From: DASRCB01 sp035653295
GTDB lineage: Bacteria > Acidobacteriota > Terriglobia > Bryobacterales > Bryobacteraceae
DNA: 8,554 nucleotides
Direction: 5' to 3'
Assembly: GCA_035653295.1 (NCBI GenBank)
Contig: DASRCB010000246.1
Span: 1-8,554 of the forward strand
The notes under the pieces are model-generated. The model worked only from the letters and a program-made list of their open reading frames with translations, did not search any database and was not told the DNA's origin. Positions 1 to 6,237 of the stretch are shown piece by piece. The position numbers were made by a program, and so were the translations under genes. How positions within the stretch are numbered: position 1 is the stretch's first letter; each line of letters opens with the position of its first letter.

Positions 1-577
1 TGAGCGCCGAGCCGCGGCTGCGCGGCTTCAGTTCCAGCGTCTGCACCAGGCTCCAGGCGATGGGCGCCATGATCGCGGTGCGCACGGTCATCGACGGAAT
101 GCCCAACGACAGCAGCAGCCCGATCAGGAAGAAGGCGGAGACGATGCCGGCATAGGTTCCCGGAAACAGCGACAGGATGTAATACGAAATGCGCTCCGCC
201 AGGCCGGTCTTCTTCATGATGAAGCCGTAGTAGACCACCACCAGCAGGGTCCACCACGCTCCGTCGGAGAAACCGCTGAGCGCGCCGCTGACGTCGCCCG
301 AGCCCTGCACGGTCAGCAGCGGACGCACGCCCACCACCATCAGCATCGCCATCATGAGCAGCGAGGCGACGCCGTTGTTCATCACCTCCGCGGCCCACAG
401 CACCACCGTCCCGCAGATGATCGCCAGCACGAGCTGGGCAGGCCGGCTCAGCCCCTGCGGCGTCGGAATAAGGGCGACGACCAATCCGACGGCAAGGGCG
501 AGCGCCAACCATGCCCACTTAATCGTCGGCTTCGTGGCAGCAGCGGCAACCGGGGGTGCGGCGACGGGGGTGCTCAT
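1..577 (-). CDS. DASS/SLC13-family anion symporter, N-terminal part (runs off the left edge)
   Basis: This is the first 192 codons of a polytopic inner-membrane transporter; the rest lies outside the window. Five hydrophobic segments are visible, at about residues 21-39, 48-64, 70-87, 108-124 and 142-160. The motif PSMTVRTAIMAPIA (161-174) resembles the first substrate/sodium-binding hairpin of divalent anion:sodium symporters, which import dicarboxylates, citrate or sulfate. The usual Asn of the Ser-Asn-Thr triplet is Met here. The start is well fixed: an in-frame TAA lies four codons upstream of the ATG at 577. The gene follows the LigC-like dehydrogenase by 51 nt on the same strand, so co-transcription is likely, and an aromatic-acid or dicarboxylate substrate would fit. 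The substrate is inferred from context only. Another permease superfamily with a similar hairpin cannot be excluded without the missing C-terminal half. Confidence 0.72.
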   Translation of the reverse strand, partial: MSTPVAAPPVAAAATKPTIKWAWLALALAVGLVVALIPTPQGLSRPAQLVLAIICGTVVLWAAEVMNNGVASLLMMAMLMVVGVRPLLTVQGSGDVSGALSGFSDGAWWTLLVVVYYGFIMKKTGLAERISYYILSLFPGTYAGIVSAFFLIGLLLSLGIPSMTVRTAIMAPIAWSLVQTLELKPRSRGSAL

Positions 578-582
578 AAGAC

Positions 583-607
583 GCCTATGTTATCAGGCTG
601 ACTCCTT
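583..607 (-). promoter_or_regulatory. Displaced Shine-Dalgarno with small hairpin before the transporter start
   Basis: Read on the minus strand, AAGGAG (602-607) lies 24 nt before the transporter ATG, too far for a standard ribosome-binding site. Between them, GCCT (595-598) can pair with AGGC (583-586) around an 8-nt loop. If this stem forms, the remaining spacing is 3 + 5 = 8 nt, which is normal. The sequence match is directly visible. The folding is inferred, and a 4-bp stem is weak. Confidence 0.3.
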
Positions 608-625
608 CCGGCCTATCGCGGCCGG
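608..625 (-). other. GC-rich inverted repeat between the dehydrogenase and transporter genes
   Basis: CCGGCC (608-613) and GGCCGG (620-625) form a perfect 6-bp stem with a 6-nt loop, just after the stop codon of the upstream minus-strand gene (629-631). There is no T-run after it in the direction of transcription; it is followed by AAGGAG. It is therefore more likely an mRNA-stabilising or processing hairpin, or chance in GC-rich DNA, than an intrinsic terminator. Confidence 0.3.
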
Positions 626-628
626 GCT

Positions 629-1603
629 TTACCGCGCGGTCTTCAGCACCGCCTTGCCCTCGCGGCCCACGCACTGCTCCAGCCGGTCCAGCGTCCGCAT
701 CGCCGCCAGGCACTGCTGCACGCTGGCGTTGGGCTCGCGCTTTTCTTTGATGGCGGAAATGAATTCGCGGTCTTGAAGCTCGATGCCGTTCATCGATACG
801 TCCACCTTCGACAGATCGATCTTGTTCTTGTCGCCGTCCTCCAGATCGTCATAATAGGCGACGTAGGTGCCGTTATCGCAGATGTAGCGGAAGAAAGTCC
901 CCTGAGGACCCTTGTTGTTAAACGATAGCGAAAGCGTGCACACCGCGCCCGACGGCACCTTCAGCAGAATGCCCATGTCCATGGCGATGCCGAGTTCAGG
1001 ATGCAGGGGCCCCTGCACGGCCTGGGCGATGGAGGCCGTCTCTCCGGTCTGGTATTGGAACAAATCCACGGTATGACAGGCGTGGTGCCAGAGCAGGTGG
1101 TCCGTCCAGCTCCGCGGCTTGCCCGCAGCATTCATATTGGTGCGGCGGAAAAAATACGTCTGCACGTTCATTTGCTGGATTTTCAGCTCACCGGCTTTGA
1201 TTTTCTTGTGAATCCACTGATGGCTGGGGTTGAACCGCCGGGTGTGGCCCGCCATGGCGACAAGCCCGGTCTCTTTCTGCACTTGCACGATCCGTTCGGA
1301 GTCCTCAAGCGAATCCGCCATGGGGATTTCCACCATCACGTGCTTGCCCGCGCGCATGCACTGAATCGCCTGGGAGGCGTGCAGTTGCGTGGGCGTCGTA
1401 AGGATCGCCGCCTCGACGCCTGGCTGCTTCAGGCTCTCTGCCAGGTCCGAGGTCCAATGCGGAATCTTGAATCGTTTGGCGACTTCTTCAGTGCCCGCGG
1501 GATTGCCGCCAGCCAGCGAAACCACTTCCACATCCGGAATGTTGGCCAACGCTTCCAGGTGCTTGATGCCGAAAGCACCTTGGCCAGCCACGATGATCTT
1601 CAT
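629..1603 (-). CDS. ligC: LigC-like 4-carboxy-2-hydroxymuconate-6-semialdehyde dehydrogenase (Gfo/Idh/MocA family)
   Basis: A 324-residue NAD(P)-dependent oxidoreductase, the normal length for the family. The N-terminal Rossmann fold begins with AGQGAFG (residues 6-12). The EKP motif of the family appears as EIP (92-94), and the C-terminal substrate domain contains GHTRRFNPSHQ (119-129) and DHLLWHHACHTVD (168-180). These blocks, with SKVDVSMNGIELQDREF (275-291), match my recollection of LigC/PmdC closely along the whole length. LigC oxidises the cyclic hemiacetal of 4-carboxy-2-hydroxymuconate-6-semialdehyde to 2-pyrone-4,6-dicarboxylate with NADP+, in cytoplasmic protocatechuate 4,5-cleavage. 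The start at 1603 is chosen because AAGGAG lies 6 nt upstream and the Rossmann strand MKIIVAG begins there; an upstream in-frame ATG at 1684 would add 27 atypical residues. A transporter gene follows. Family membership is near certain; the LigC function is probable and rests on remembered similarity. Confidence 0.8.
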   Translation of the reverse strand: MKIIVAGQGAFGIKHLEALANIPDVEVVSLAGGNPAGTEEVAKRFKIPHWTSDLAESLKQPGVEAAILTTPTQLHASQAIQCMRAGKHVMVEIPMADSLEDSERIVQVQKETGLVAMAGHTRRFNPSHQWIHKKIKAGELKIQQMNVQTYFFRRTNMNAAGKPRSWTDHLLWHHACHTVDLFQYQTGETASIAQAVQGPLHPELGIAMDMGILLKVPSGAVCTLSLSFNNKGPQGTFFRYICDNGTYVAYYDDLEDGDKNKIDLSKVDVSMNGIELQDREFISAIKEKREPNASVQQCLAAMRTLDRLEQCVGREGKAVLKTAR

Positions 1604-1609
1604 ATTGCT

Positions 1610-1617
1610 CTCCTTCC
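1610..1617 (-). promoter_or_regulatory. Ribosome-binding site of the LigC-like gene
   Basis: On the minus strand the sequence GGAAGGAG ends 6 nt before the ATG at 1603. It is the best-spaced Shine-Dalgarno in the window and decides the start in favour of 1603 over the in-frame ATG at 1684. Confidence 0.85.
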
Positions 1618-1626
1618 AAAATGTCC

Positions 1627-1632
1627 AGAATA
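1627..1632 (-). promoter_or_regulatory. Possible -10 element for the LigC-like operon
   Basis: TATTCT on the minus strand lies about 23 nt upstream of the dehydrogenase ATG, in the only AT-richer patch of the divergent spacer. It matches the sigma70 -10 consensus at four of six positions. No recognisable -35 lies 16-18 bp upstream, where the DNA is C-rich on the plus strand. The position is plausible but the element is weak. Confidence 0.25.
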
Positions 1633-1638
1633 TCGCAG

Positions 1639-1682
1639 CCCTTCCCGGCGCTCCCGCCGCCCAGCCCGCCGCCCCTTCGCCC
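1639..1682 (-). other. G-quadruplex-forming tract in the divergent promoter region
   Basis: The plus strand carries seven runs of three or more C at 1639-1641, 1644-1646, 1653-1655, 1660-1662, 1665-1667, 1672-1675 and 1680-1682, separated by 2, 6, 4, 2, 4 and 4 nt. The minus strand therefore fits the classic G3+N1-7 quadruplex rule several times over. It lies between the two divergent start codons and upstream of the putative -10 of the LigC-like gene. The pattern is directly visible; a regulatory effect is inferred. Confidence 0.6.
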
Positions 1683-1688
1683 ACGCCT

Positions 1689-1694
1689 TATAGT
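1689..1694 (+). promoter_or_regulatory. Possible -10 element for the Nramp-USP gene
   Basis: TATAGT lies 11 nt before the ATG at 1706 and matches the sigma70 -10 consensus well, without an evident -35. If used, transcription would start about 5 nt before the start codon, giving a nearly leaderless message. This is consistent with the lack of a properly spaced Shine-Dalgarno: AGAAG directly abuts the ATG. Confidence 0.3.
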
Positions 1695-1705
1695 GAAACT
1701 AGAAG

Positions 1706-3574
1706 ATGAAACAGCCCGCTGCGGTCGCTGCTTCCCTGCCCGAGGTGCACTCGAGCGTCGCCACCGCGCGGCCGACCCTGCTTCGCCGCATGCTGGCTTT
1801 TGCCGGCCCCGCCTACCTCGTCAGCGTCGGCTACATGGATCCCGGCAACTGGGCCACAGATCTGGAAGGCGGCGCGCGGTTTGGCTACCAGCTTCTGTGG
1901 GTCATCGTGCTCTCCAACGCGATGGCGATTTTGTTGCAGACGCTGGCCGCACGGCTGGGGATCGCCGCCGGGCGCGACCTGGCGCAAGCCTGCCGCGAGG
2001 CGTACCCCAGGCCAATTTGCCATGCGCTGTGGGTGCTGTGCGAGATCGCCATCGCCGCCTGCGACCTGGCCGAGGTGCTGGGCGCGGCCATCGGATTGAA
2101 GCTTTTGTTCGGCCTTCCGCTGGTTGCGGGAGTGCTGCTGACCGCGCTCGATACGGTCCTGGTCCTGTGGCTGTCGCGCTTCGGAATCCGGGTGATCGAG
2201 GCCGTGATCCTTTCGCTGATCGCCATCATGACCGGGTGCTTTTTAGTGGAGCTGGGATTCGCGCACCCGTTGTTCCGGGATGTTTTCTCGGGTTTGGTTC
2301 CGCGGCTGAACAACGAAAGCATTTATATCGCGGTCGGCATTCTGGGGGCGACCGTCATGCCGCACAATCTGTACCTGCACTCGGCCCTGGTGCAGACGCG
2401 GCGCATCGGCCGGAGCGCGCAGGAACGGCGCGAGGCGTGCCGCTTCAACCTGATCGATTCGGTGGTCGCGCTCAACGGAGCGCTGATCGTCAACGGCGCG
2501 ATCCTGGTGCTGGCCGCGGCCGTTTTCTTCCAGCGGTCGATCGTCGTGACGCAGATTGAGCAGGCCTACGAATTGCTTTCTCCCTTGCTGGGCACGGCGC
2601 TGGCCAGCGGGCTGTTCGCCGTCGCCCTGCTCGCCAGCGGGCAGTCGTCGACGCTGACGGGAACCTATGCGGGCCAGATCGTCATGGAAGGCTTCCTCGA
2701 TCTTCGGATGCGCCCCTGGATCCGGAGGCTGATCACGCGTCTGATCGCCATTGTTCCGGCGGTGATCACGGTCTATTTTTATGGCGAAGGCGCGACGCTT
2801 CAATTGCTGATCTTGAGCCAGGTGGTTATCAGCATGCAGCTCCCCTTCGCAGTGATTCCTCTGATCCGTTTTACCAACGATCCGGCGCGCATGGGCGAGT
2901 TCGCCAACCGCCGCACCGTGAGGCTGCTCGCCGGCGGCTGCGCGGTGTTGATTGTAGTTCTCAACGCGTGGCTAGTATTCGAATCGGCCGGGCACTGGAT
3001 CTCCGAGTCCGCCTGGCATGGCTGGCTGGCGCTACCGCCCACCGCCGCCATTATTTTCGTGCTCGGATGGATCACGTTCGGGGGCATCTCTCCGCAGCGG
3101 CGCAGCGAGCCCCACGCCGAACCCGTGGCCGCGGACCTTCCCGAGCAGGTGTACCGCAAGATTCTCGTGCCGCTCGATCACACCTCGCGCGACCGCGCCG
3201 CGATTGCGCATGCCGCCGGTCTGGCGCGGCCCCACCGCGCGACTCTGCACCTGCTGCACGTAGAAGAAGGAGCCACCAGCCGGCTCTTCGGGCCGCTGGC
3301 CTCGACGGCCGAGGTGTACGCCGGAGAAGAATATTTCAAGGGAATCGTCGCGGCGCTTGCGGCGCAGGGCGTGGATTCCGAACTGACCGTGGTTCACGGC
3401 CGCCAGCCGGCCGAAGAGATCGTGCGTCTCGCCCGAAAGCTCCAGCCGGACCTGATCGTGATGGGCGCGCATGGGCACCGCGGCCTGAAGGACTTGATTT
3501 TCGGCAACACCATCAACGCCGTGCGCCATGAAGTGCCGGTTCCCGTACTGGTGGTGGGAGATGAGCCAGCGTAA
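1706..3574 (+). CDS. mntH: Nramp-family Mn/Fe transporter fused to a C-terminal universal stress (UspA) domain
   Basis: A 622-residue fusion, about 200 residues longer than a plain bacterial MntH. Residues 30-460 form the Nramp permease. TM1 has the metal-binding DPGN motif (D45, N48), and TM6 has GATVMPHNLYLH with A215 and M218, the residues expected for proton-coupled Mn2+/Fe2+ uptake rather than the Mg-type variant lacking this Met. A polar linker (461-480) leads to a cytoplasmic UspA domain (482-618) beginning KILVPLD, with the nucleotide-loop pattern GAHG...FGN at 587-601. The usual Ser/Thr after the third Gly is Asn601. The ATG at 1706 is chosen because an in-frame TAG at 1700-1702 precedes it; there is no good Shine-Dalgarno. 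A response-regulator gene follows after 10 nt. The transporter family and the fusion are clear; metal preference and the role of the USP domain are inferred. The symbol is by family. Confidence 0.92.
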   Translation: MKQPAAVAASLPEVHSSVATARPTLLRRMLAFAGPAYLVSVGYMDPGNWATDLEGGARFGYQLLWVIVLSNAMAILLQTLAARLGIAAGRDLAQACREAYPRPICHALWVLCEIAIAACDLAEVLGAAIGLKLLFGLPLVAGVLLTALDTVLVLWLSRFGIRVIEAVILSLIAIMTGCFLVELGFAHPLFRDVFSGLVPRLNNESIYIAVGILGATVMPHNLYLHSALVQTRRIGRSAQERREACRFNLIDSVVALNGALIVNGAILVLAAAVFFQRSIVVTQIEQAYELLSPLLGTALASGLFAVALLASGQSSTLTGTYAGQIVMEGFLDLRMRPWIRRLITRLIAIVPAVITVYFYGEGATLQLLILSQVVISMQLPFAVIPLIRFTNDPARMGEFANRRTVRLLAGGCAVLIVVLNAWLVFESAGHWISESAWHGWLALPPTAAIIFVLGWITFGGISPQRRSEPHAEPVAADLPEQVYRKILVPLDHTSRDRAAIAHAAGLARPHRATLHLLHVEEGATSRLFGPLASTAEVYAGEEYFKGIVAALAAQGVDSELTVVHGRQPAEEIVRLARKLQPDLIVMGAHGHRGLKDLIFGNTINAVRHEVPVPVLVVGDEPA

Positions 3575-3577
3575 ACT
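3572..3577 (+). promoter_or_regulatory. TAAACT -10-like element before the response regulator
   Basis: TAAACT overlaps the stop codon of the transporter gene and ends 7 nt before the ATG at 3585. That is the spacing expected if transcription began at or next to the start codon, giving a leaderless message. The same hexamer recurs before the STAS gene. There is no convincing -35, so this is tentative; read-through from the transporter gene is equally possible. Confidence 0.3.
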
Positions 3578-3584
3578 CTCATAT

Positions 3585-4280
3585 ATGCGAATCCTGGTGG
3601 TGGAAGACGAAAAACGGATCGCCGACTTTTTGTCGCGGGGCCTGGAGAGCGCGGGCTATGCCGTGGACGTGGCTCCCGACGGCGCGCGCGCGATCGATAT
3701 GGTCCACGCCACCGAGTACGATCTTGTCATTCTCGATCTCGGCCTGCCGGATATCGACGGCCTGACGGTGCTCCAGAAGATCCGCAACCGCAAGGTCAGC
3801 CCGCCGGTTCTTATCCTGAGCGCGCGGGACGCTGTAGACGACCGGGTCAAAGGTCTGGAGGGCGGCGCCGACGACTATCTGGTCAAGCCCTTCGCCTTCG
3901 TGGAACTGCTGGCCCGCGTCCGGGTGCTCCTGCGGCGGGGCCAGCCCACGCCGGAGAGGCTCCAGGTGGGCGATCTGACGCTCGATTGCATCCGCCGCAA
4001 GGTCACCCGCTCGGGCGAAAACATCGAGCTGGCGCCCAAGGAGTTCAGCATTCTCGAATACCTGATGCGCAACCGCGGCCGGCCGCTCAGCCGCACTATG
4101 ATCGTCGAGCACGTGTGGGACATGGATTACGACGGACTCACCAATATCGTGGATGTCTACATACGCCATCTGCGCAGCAAGATCGATGATAAATGGCCGC
4201 AGAAGATGATCCAGACCGTCCGGGGAATCGGCTACATGCTCGAAGCTCCGGAGGGCGACCTGGCCAAACACGCCCACTAA
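3585..4280 (+). CDS. OmpR/PhoB-family response regulator (CusR-like)
   Basis: A 231-residue, full-length cytoplasmic response regulator. The receiver domain (1-115) has the acidic pocket at E7/D8, the phospho-acceptor D51 in DLGLPD, the switch residue S79 and the invariant K101 in LVKPF. The C-terminal winged-helix DNA-binding domain (about 128-220) has ELAPKEFSILEYL, VDVYIRHLRSKID and the final hairpin TVRGIGYML. The start at 3585 gives the canonical MRILVVEDE terminus. An in-frame ATG at 3561 would overlap the transporter gene by 14 nt and add eight residues; it has a G-rich stretch ahead and cannot be ruled out. The kinase gene begins one base after the stop, so the two form a cognate pair. 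Overall style is closest to the CusR/heavy-metal branch, which agrees with the metal transporter upstream, but the regulon cannot be read from the sequence. Confidence 0.93.
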   Translation: MRILVVEDEKRIADFLSRGLESAGYAVDVAPDGARAIDMVHATEYDLVILDLGLPDIDGLTVLQKIRNRKVSPPVLILSARDAVDDRVKGLEGGADDYLVKPFAFVELLARVRVLLRRGQPTPERLQVGDLTLDCIRRKVTRSGENIELAPKEFSILEYLMRNRGRPLSRTMIVEHVWDMDYDGLTNIVDVYIRHLRSKIDDKWPQKMIQTVRGIGYMLEAPEGDLAKHAH

Positions 4281-4281
4281 T

Positions 4282-5799
4282 ATGGCCCGATTCACACGCG
4301 TCTTCGGCATTCCCGACCTGCGCGTGAAATTTGTCCGCGGACTCCGCTTCCGCCTGATGCTGAGCTATGTCGTGTTCTTCAGCATCCTGCTGGTGGTGAT
4401 CGGGCTCGTCTTCCGCCAGACGCTGCAATTTCAGCTCGAAAGCGATGTGCAGGCCGCGCTTGAGGAGGAGTGGGGCGCGGCCAAGGGATATCTTCAGATC
4501 GATAACCAGCGCCCGGAATGGATCGCCGATCTCATCGATCCGGAAGACGCTTATATCGTCTCGCGCCTGCAACACGTTTACCTCATCACGGATCAGAACG
4601 GCTATGTGCTGATGCACGACGATGGCGGCATCTACGAATCCATCGGCTTCGATTCGCCCGCCGAAGTGCGCCGCATCCTGAACCTGCCCACGAAAAGCGA
4701 AGTCCACGTGCGCTACACCCGCGACGGCGAGCCCTTCCTGATCAAGGCCGGCATGATCCCGGACACCCGGCGGCGGCCCTACTTCTTCGCCATTGGGCGG
4801 TCGCTGGCCGACAGCCAGCGCAACGTGCGCCTGTTCACGCGCCGCTATTTTCTGTTTCTTCCGGTTCTGATCGCGCTGTCGAGCGTGCTGGGCTGGGTGC
4901 TGGCCGGGCGGGCGATTCAGCCCGTCAACTCGGTCGCACAGGCCGCGCAGAACATCACCGGAGCCAACCTCTCGATGCAGATCCCCCTGCGCGGCGCCGG
5001 CGATGAGCTGGATCACCTGATCGACAGCTTCAACCGCATGACCGCGCGCCTGAACCAGTCCTTCGAGCAGATCCGCCGCTTTTCGACCGACGTGTCACAT
5101 GAGCTCCGCACGCCGCTCACCGCGATTCGCGGCCAACTGGAAGTGGCGCTGTTCACCGCCGAAACGCCGGAGCAGTACCGCGACGCCATGGTCAATGCCC
5201 TGGAAGATGTCGAGCAGCTTTCCAGCATCGTGCGCGCGCTGCTGCTGCTCTCACAGGCCGAATCCGGGCAGTTGGCGCTCCAGAAGGCTCCTCTGGATTT
5301 GGGCAGCGTCGCCATGGAGGTGGTCGAGCAGTTCCAGATTCCCGCGCAGGAAAAAAATCTCCGCCTGAGCGCCCGGACGGTCCCGGGTTCGGTTGTTCCT
5401 GCGGACCGCGTGCAGATCGAGCGGCTGTTGTCGAACCTGCTCTCAAACGCGGTCAAGTACACGCCCGCCGGCGGGTCCGTCTGTGTGACGATCGGGCCGT
5501 CGGAATCGCTGGCTTTCGTCAGCCTTGAGGTCGAGGACAGCGGCGTCGGCATTCCGGCCGAAAATCTTCCCCACATTTTCGACCGGTTCTATCGCGTGCG
5601 CAGCCCGGAGACGAATAAAATCTCGGGCCTGGGGCTCGGCCTGAGCTTCGTTTCCTGGATCGTGGAGGCGCACGGCGGGCGCATCGAGGTGACTTCCAAG
5701 GTGGGCGAAGGCACGCGGTTCCGCGTTCTGCTGCCGCGCGACGCCGAACCGCCCGCGCCGCCGCAGCCGGTGGAGGCCGGAGCCACGCTCGCCCACTGA
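4282..5799 (+). CDS. Membrane sensor histidine kinase with HAMP domain (CusS-like)
   Basis: A 505-residue inner-membrane kinase, the likely phosphodonor of the preceding regulator. TM1 (26-44) and TM2 (190-208) flank a periplasmic sensor of about 145 residues. A HAMP linker (about 209-262) leads to the dimerisation helix FSTDVSHELRTPL with the phosphorylated H273. The ATPase domain is intact: N box with N385/N389, G1 DSGVGIP at 419-425, F box IFDRFYR at 432-438 and G2 GLGLGL at 449-454. The last 15 residues are a Pro/Ala-rich tail. The start lies one base after the regulator's TAA with no Shine-Dalgarno, which points to translational coupling. The sensor shows no cysteine cluster; H98, H112, D113 and D114 are possible ligands, but that is speculation. 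Architecture is certain, stimulus unknown; metal sensing is suggested by the neighbour and the CusS-like layout. Confidence 0.93.
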   Translation: MARFTRVFGIPDLRVKFVRGLRFRLMLSYVVFFSILLVVIGLVFRQTLQFQLESDVQAALEEEWGAAKGYLQIDNQRPEWIADLIDPEDAYIVSRLQHVYLITDQNGYVLMHDDGGIYESIGFDSPAEVRRILNLPTKSEVHVRYTRDGEPFLIKAGMIPDTRRRPYFFAIGRSLADSQRNVRLFTRRYFLFLPVLIALSSVLGWVLAGRAIQPVNSVAQAAQNITGANLSMQIPLRGAGDELDHLIDSFNRMTARLNQSFEQIRRFSTDVSHELRTPLTAIRGQLEVALFTAETPEQYRDAMVNALEDVEQLSSIVRALLLLSQAESGQLALQKAPLDLGSVAMEVVEQFQIPAQEKNLRLSARTVPGSVVPADRVQIERLLSNLLSNAVKYTPAGGSVCVTIGPSESLAFVSLEVEDSGVGIPAENLPHIFDRFYRVRSPETNKISGLGLGLSFVSWIVEAHGGRIEVTSKVGEGTRFRVLLPRDAEPPAPPQPVEAGATLAH

Positions 5800-5806
5800 A
5801 AAACGC

Positions 5807-5812
5807 TAAACT
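5807..5812 (+). promoter_or_regulatory. TAAACT -10-like element before the STAS gene
   Basis: TAAACT lies in the 27-nt gap between the kinase and STAS genes and ends 14 nt before the ATG at 5827. A start of transcription about 7 nt downstream would leave a very short leader without a Shine-Dalgarno. It is identical to the hexamer at 3572-3577. No -35 match is visible. Confidence 0.33.
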
Positions 5813-5826
5813 GGGTCTTTCCCCCG

Positions 5827-6237
5827 ATGAGTCTCGAGATCAGTGAGAGCATGCGCGAAGGGATCGTCATTCTTTCGCTCAAGGGCCGGTTGACCGTCGG
5901 CGAATCGAACAGCATCCGGGAAAAGATCAACCAGGAAGCCGCGGCCGGCCATGTGAACGTGATCCTGGATCTTTCCGGCGTCGACTACGTCGATTCCACC
6001 GGACTCGGCACGATGGTGATTTGCTTCACATCGCTTAAAAAACAGAATGGCGCGCTGAAGCTGGTCAACCCCAACAAGCGCAACGTGGAATTGCTGCTGC
6101 TTACCAAGCTGCACACCATCTTCCAGGTCTTCACCGACCTCCAGGATGCAGTCAACAGCTTCTTCCCGGATCGCGCGATCAAGCAGTTCGATATCCTCCA
6201 GTTCGTAAAAGACCACACCGCCGAAGAAACCGACTGA
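5827..6237 (+). CDS. STAS-domain anti-sigma factor antagonist (SpoIIAA/RsbV-like)
   Basis: A 136-residue cytoplasmic protein. Residues 1-108 form a STAS domain with DLSGVDYVDSTGLGTMV at 48-64, where S57 is the position phosphorylated by an RsbW/SpoIIAB-type kinase in the family. In the known partner-switching scheme, the unphosphorylated antagonist sequesters the anti-sigma factor kinase and frees its sigma factor. The last 28 residues (after about 108) extend beyond the usual RsbV/SpoIIAA length of roughly 110 and contain the hydrophobic stretch FDILQFV. No RsbW-type kinase or RsbU-type phosphatase gene adjoins it. The ATG at 5827 has no Shine-Dalgarno (CCCCCG precedes it). Its TGA shares one base with the ATG of the methyltransferase gene, so the two are translationally coupled. 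The domain is certain; the pathway it serves here is unknown. Confidence 0.93.
   Translation: MSLEISESMREGIVILSLKGRLTVGESNSIREKINQEAAAGHVNVILDLSGVDYVDSTGLGTMVICFTSLKKQNGALKLVNPNKRNVELLLLTKLHTIFQVFTDLQDAVNSFFPDRAIKQFDILQFVKDHTAEETD

Noticed and set aside
1001..1693. Plus-strand open frame opposite the LigC-like gene
   Set aside because: Antisense shadow of a clearly conserved enzyme; no domain motif and no ribosome-binding site.
1621..2559. Long plus-strand open frame overlapping the start of the Nramp-USP gene
   Set aside because: Arg/Pro/Gly-rich translation without any family motif, in a shifted frame under a well-supported transporter gene; typical of GC-rich DNA.
3528..3584. Upstream extension of the response regulator from the ATG at 3528
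   Set aside because: It would overlap the transporter gene by 47 nt and add MKCRFPYWWW-type residues before the canonical MRILVVEDE start. The ATG at 3561 is only slightly more plausible.
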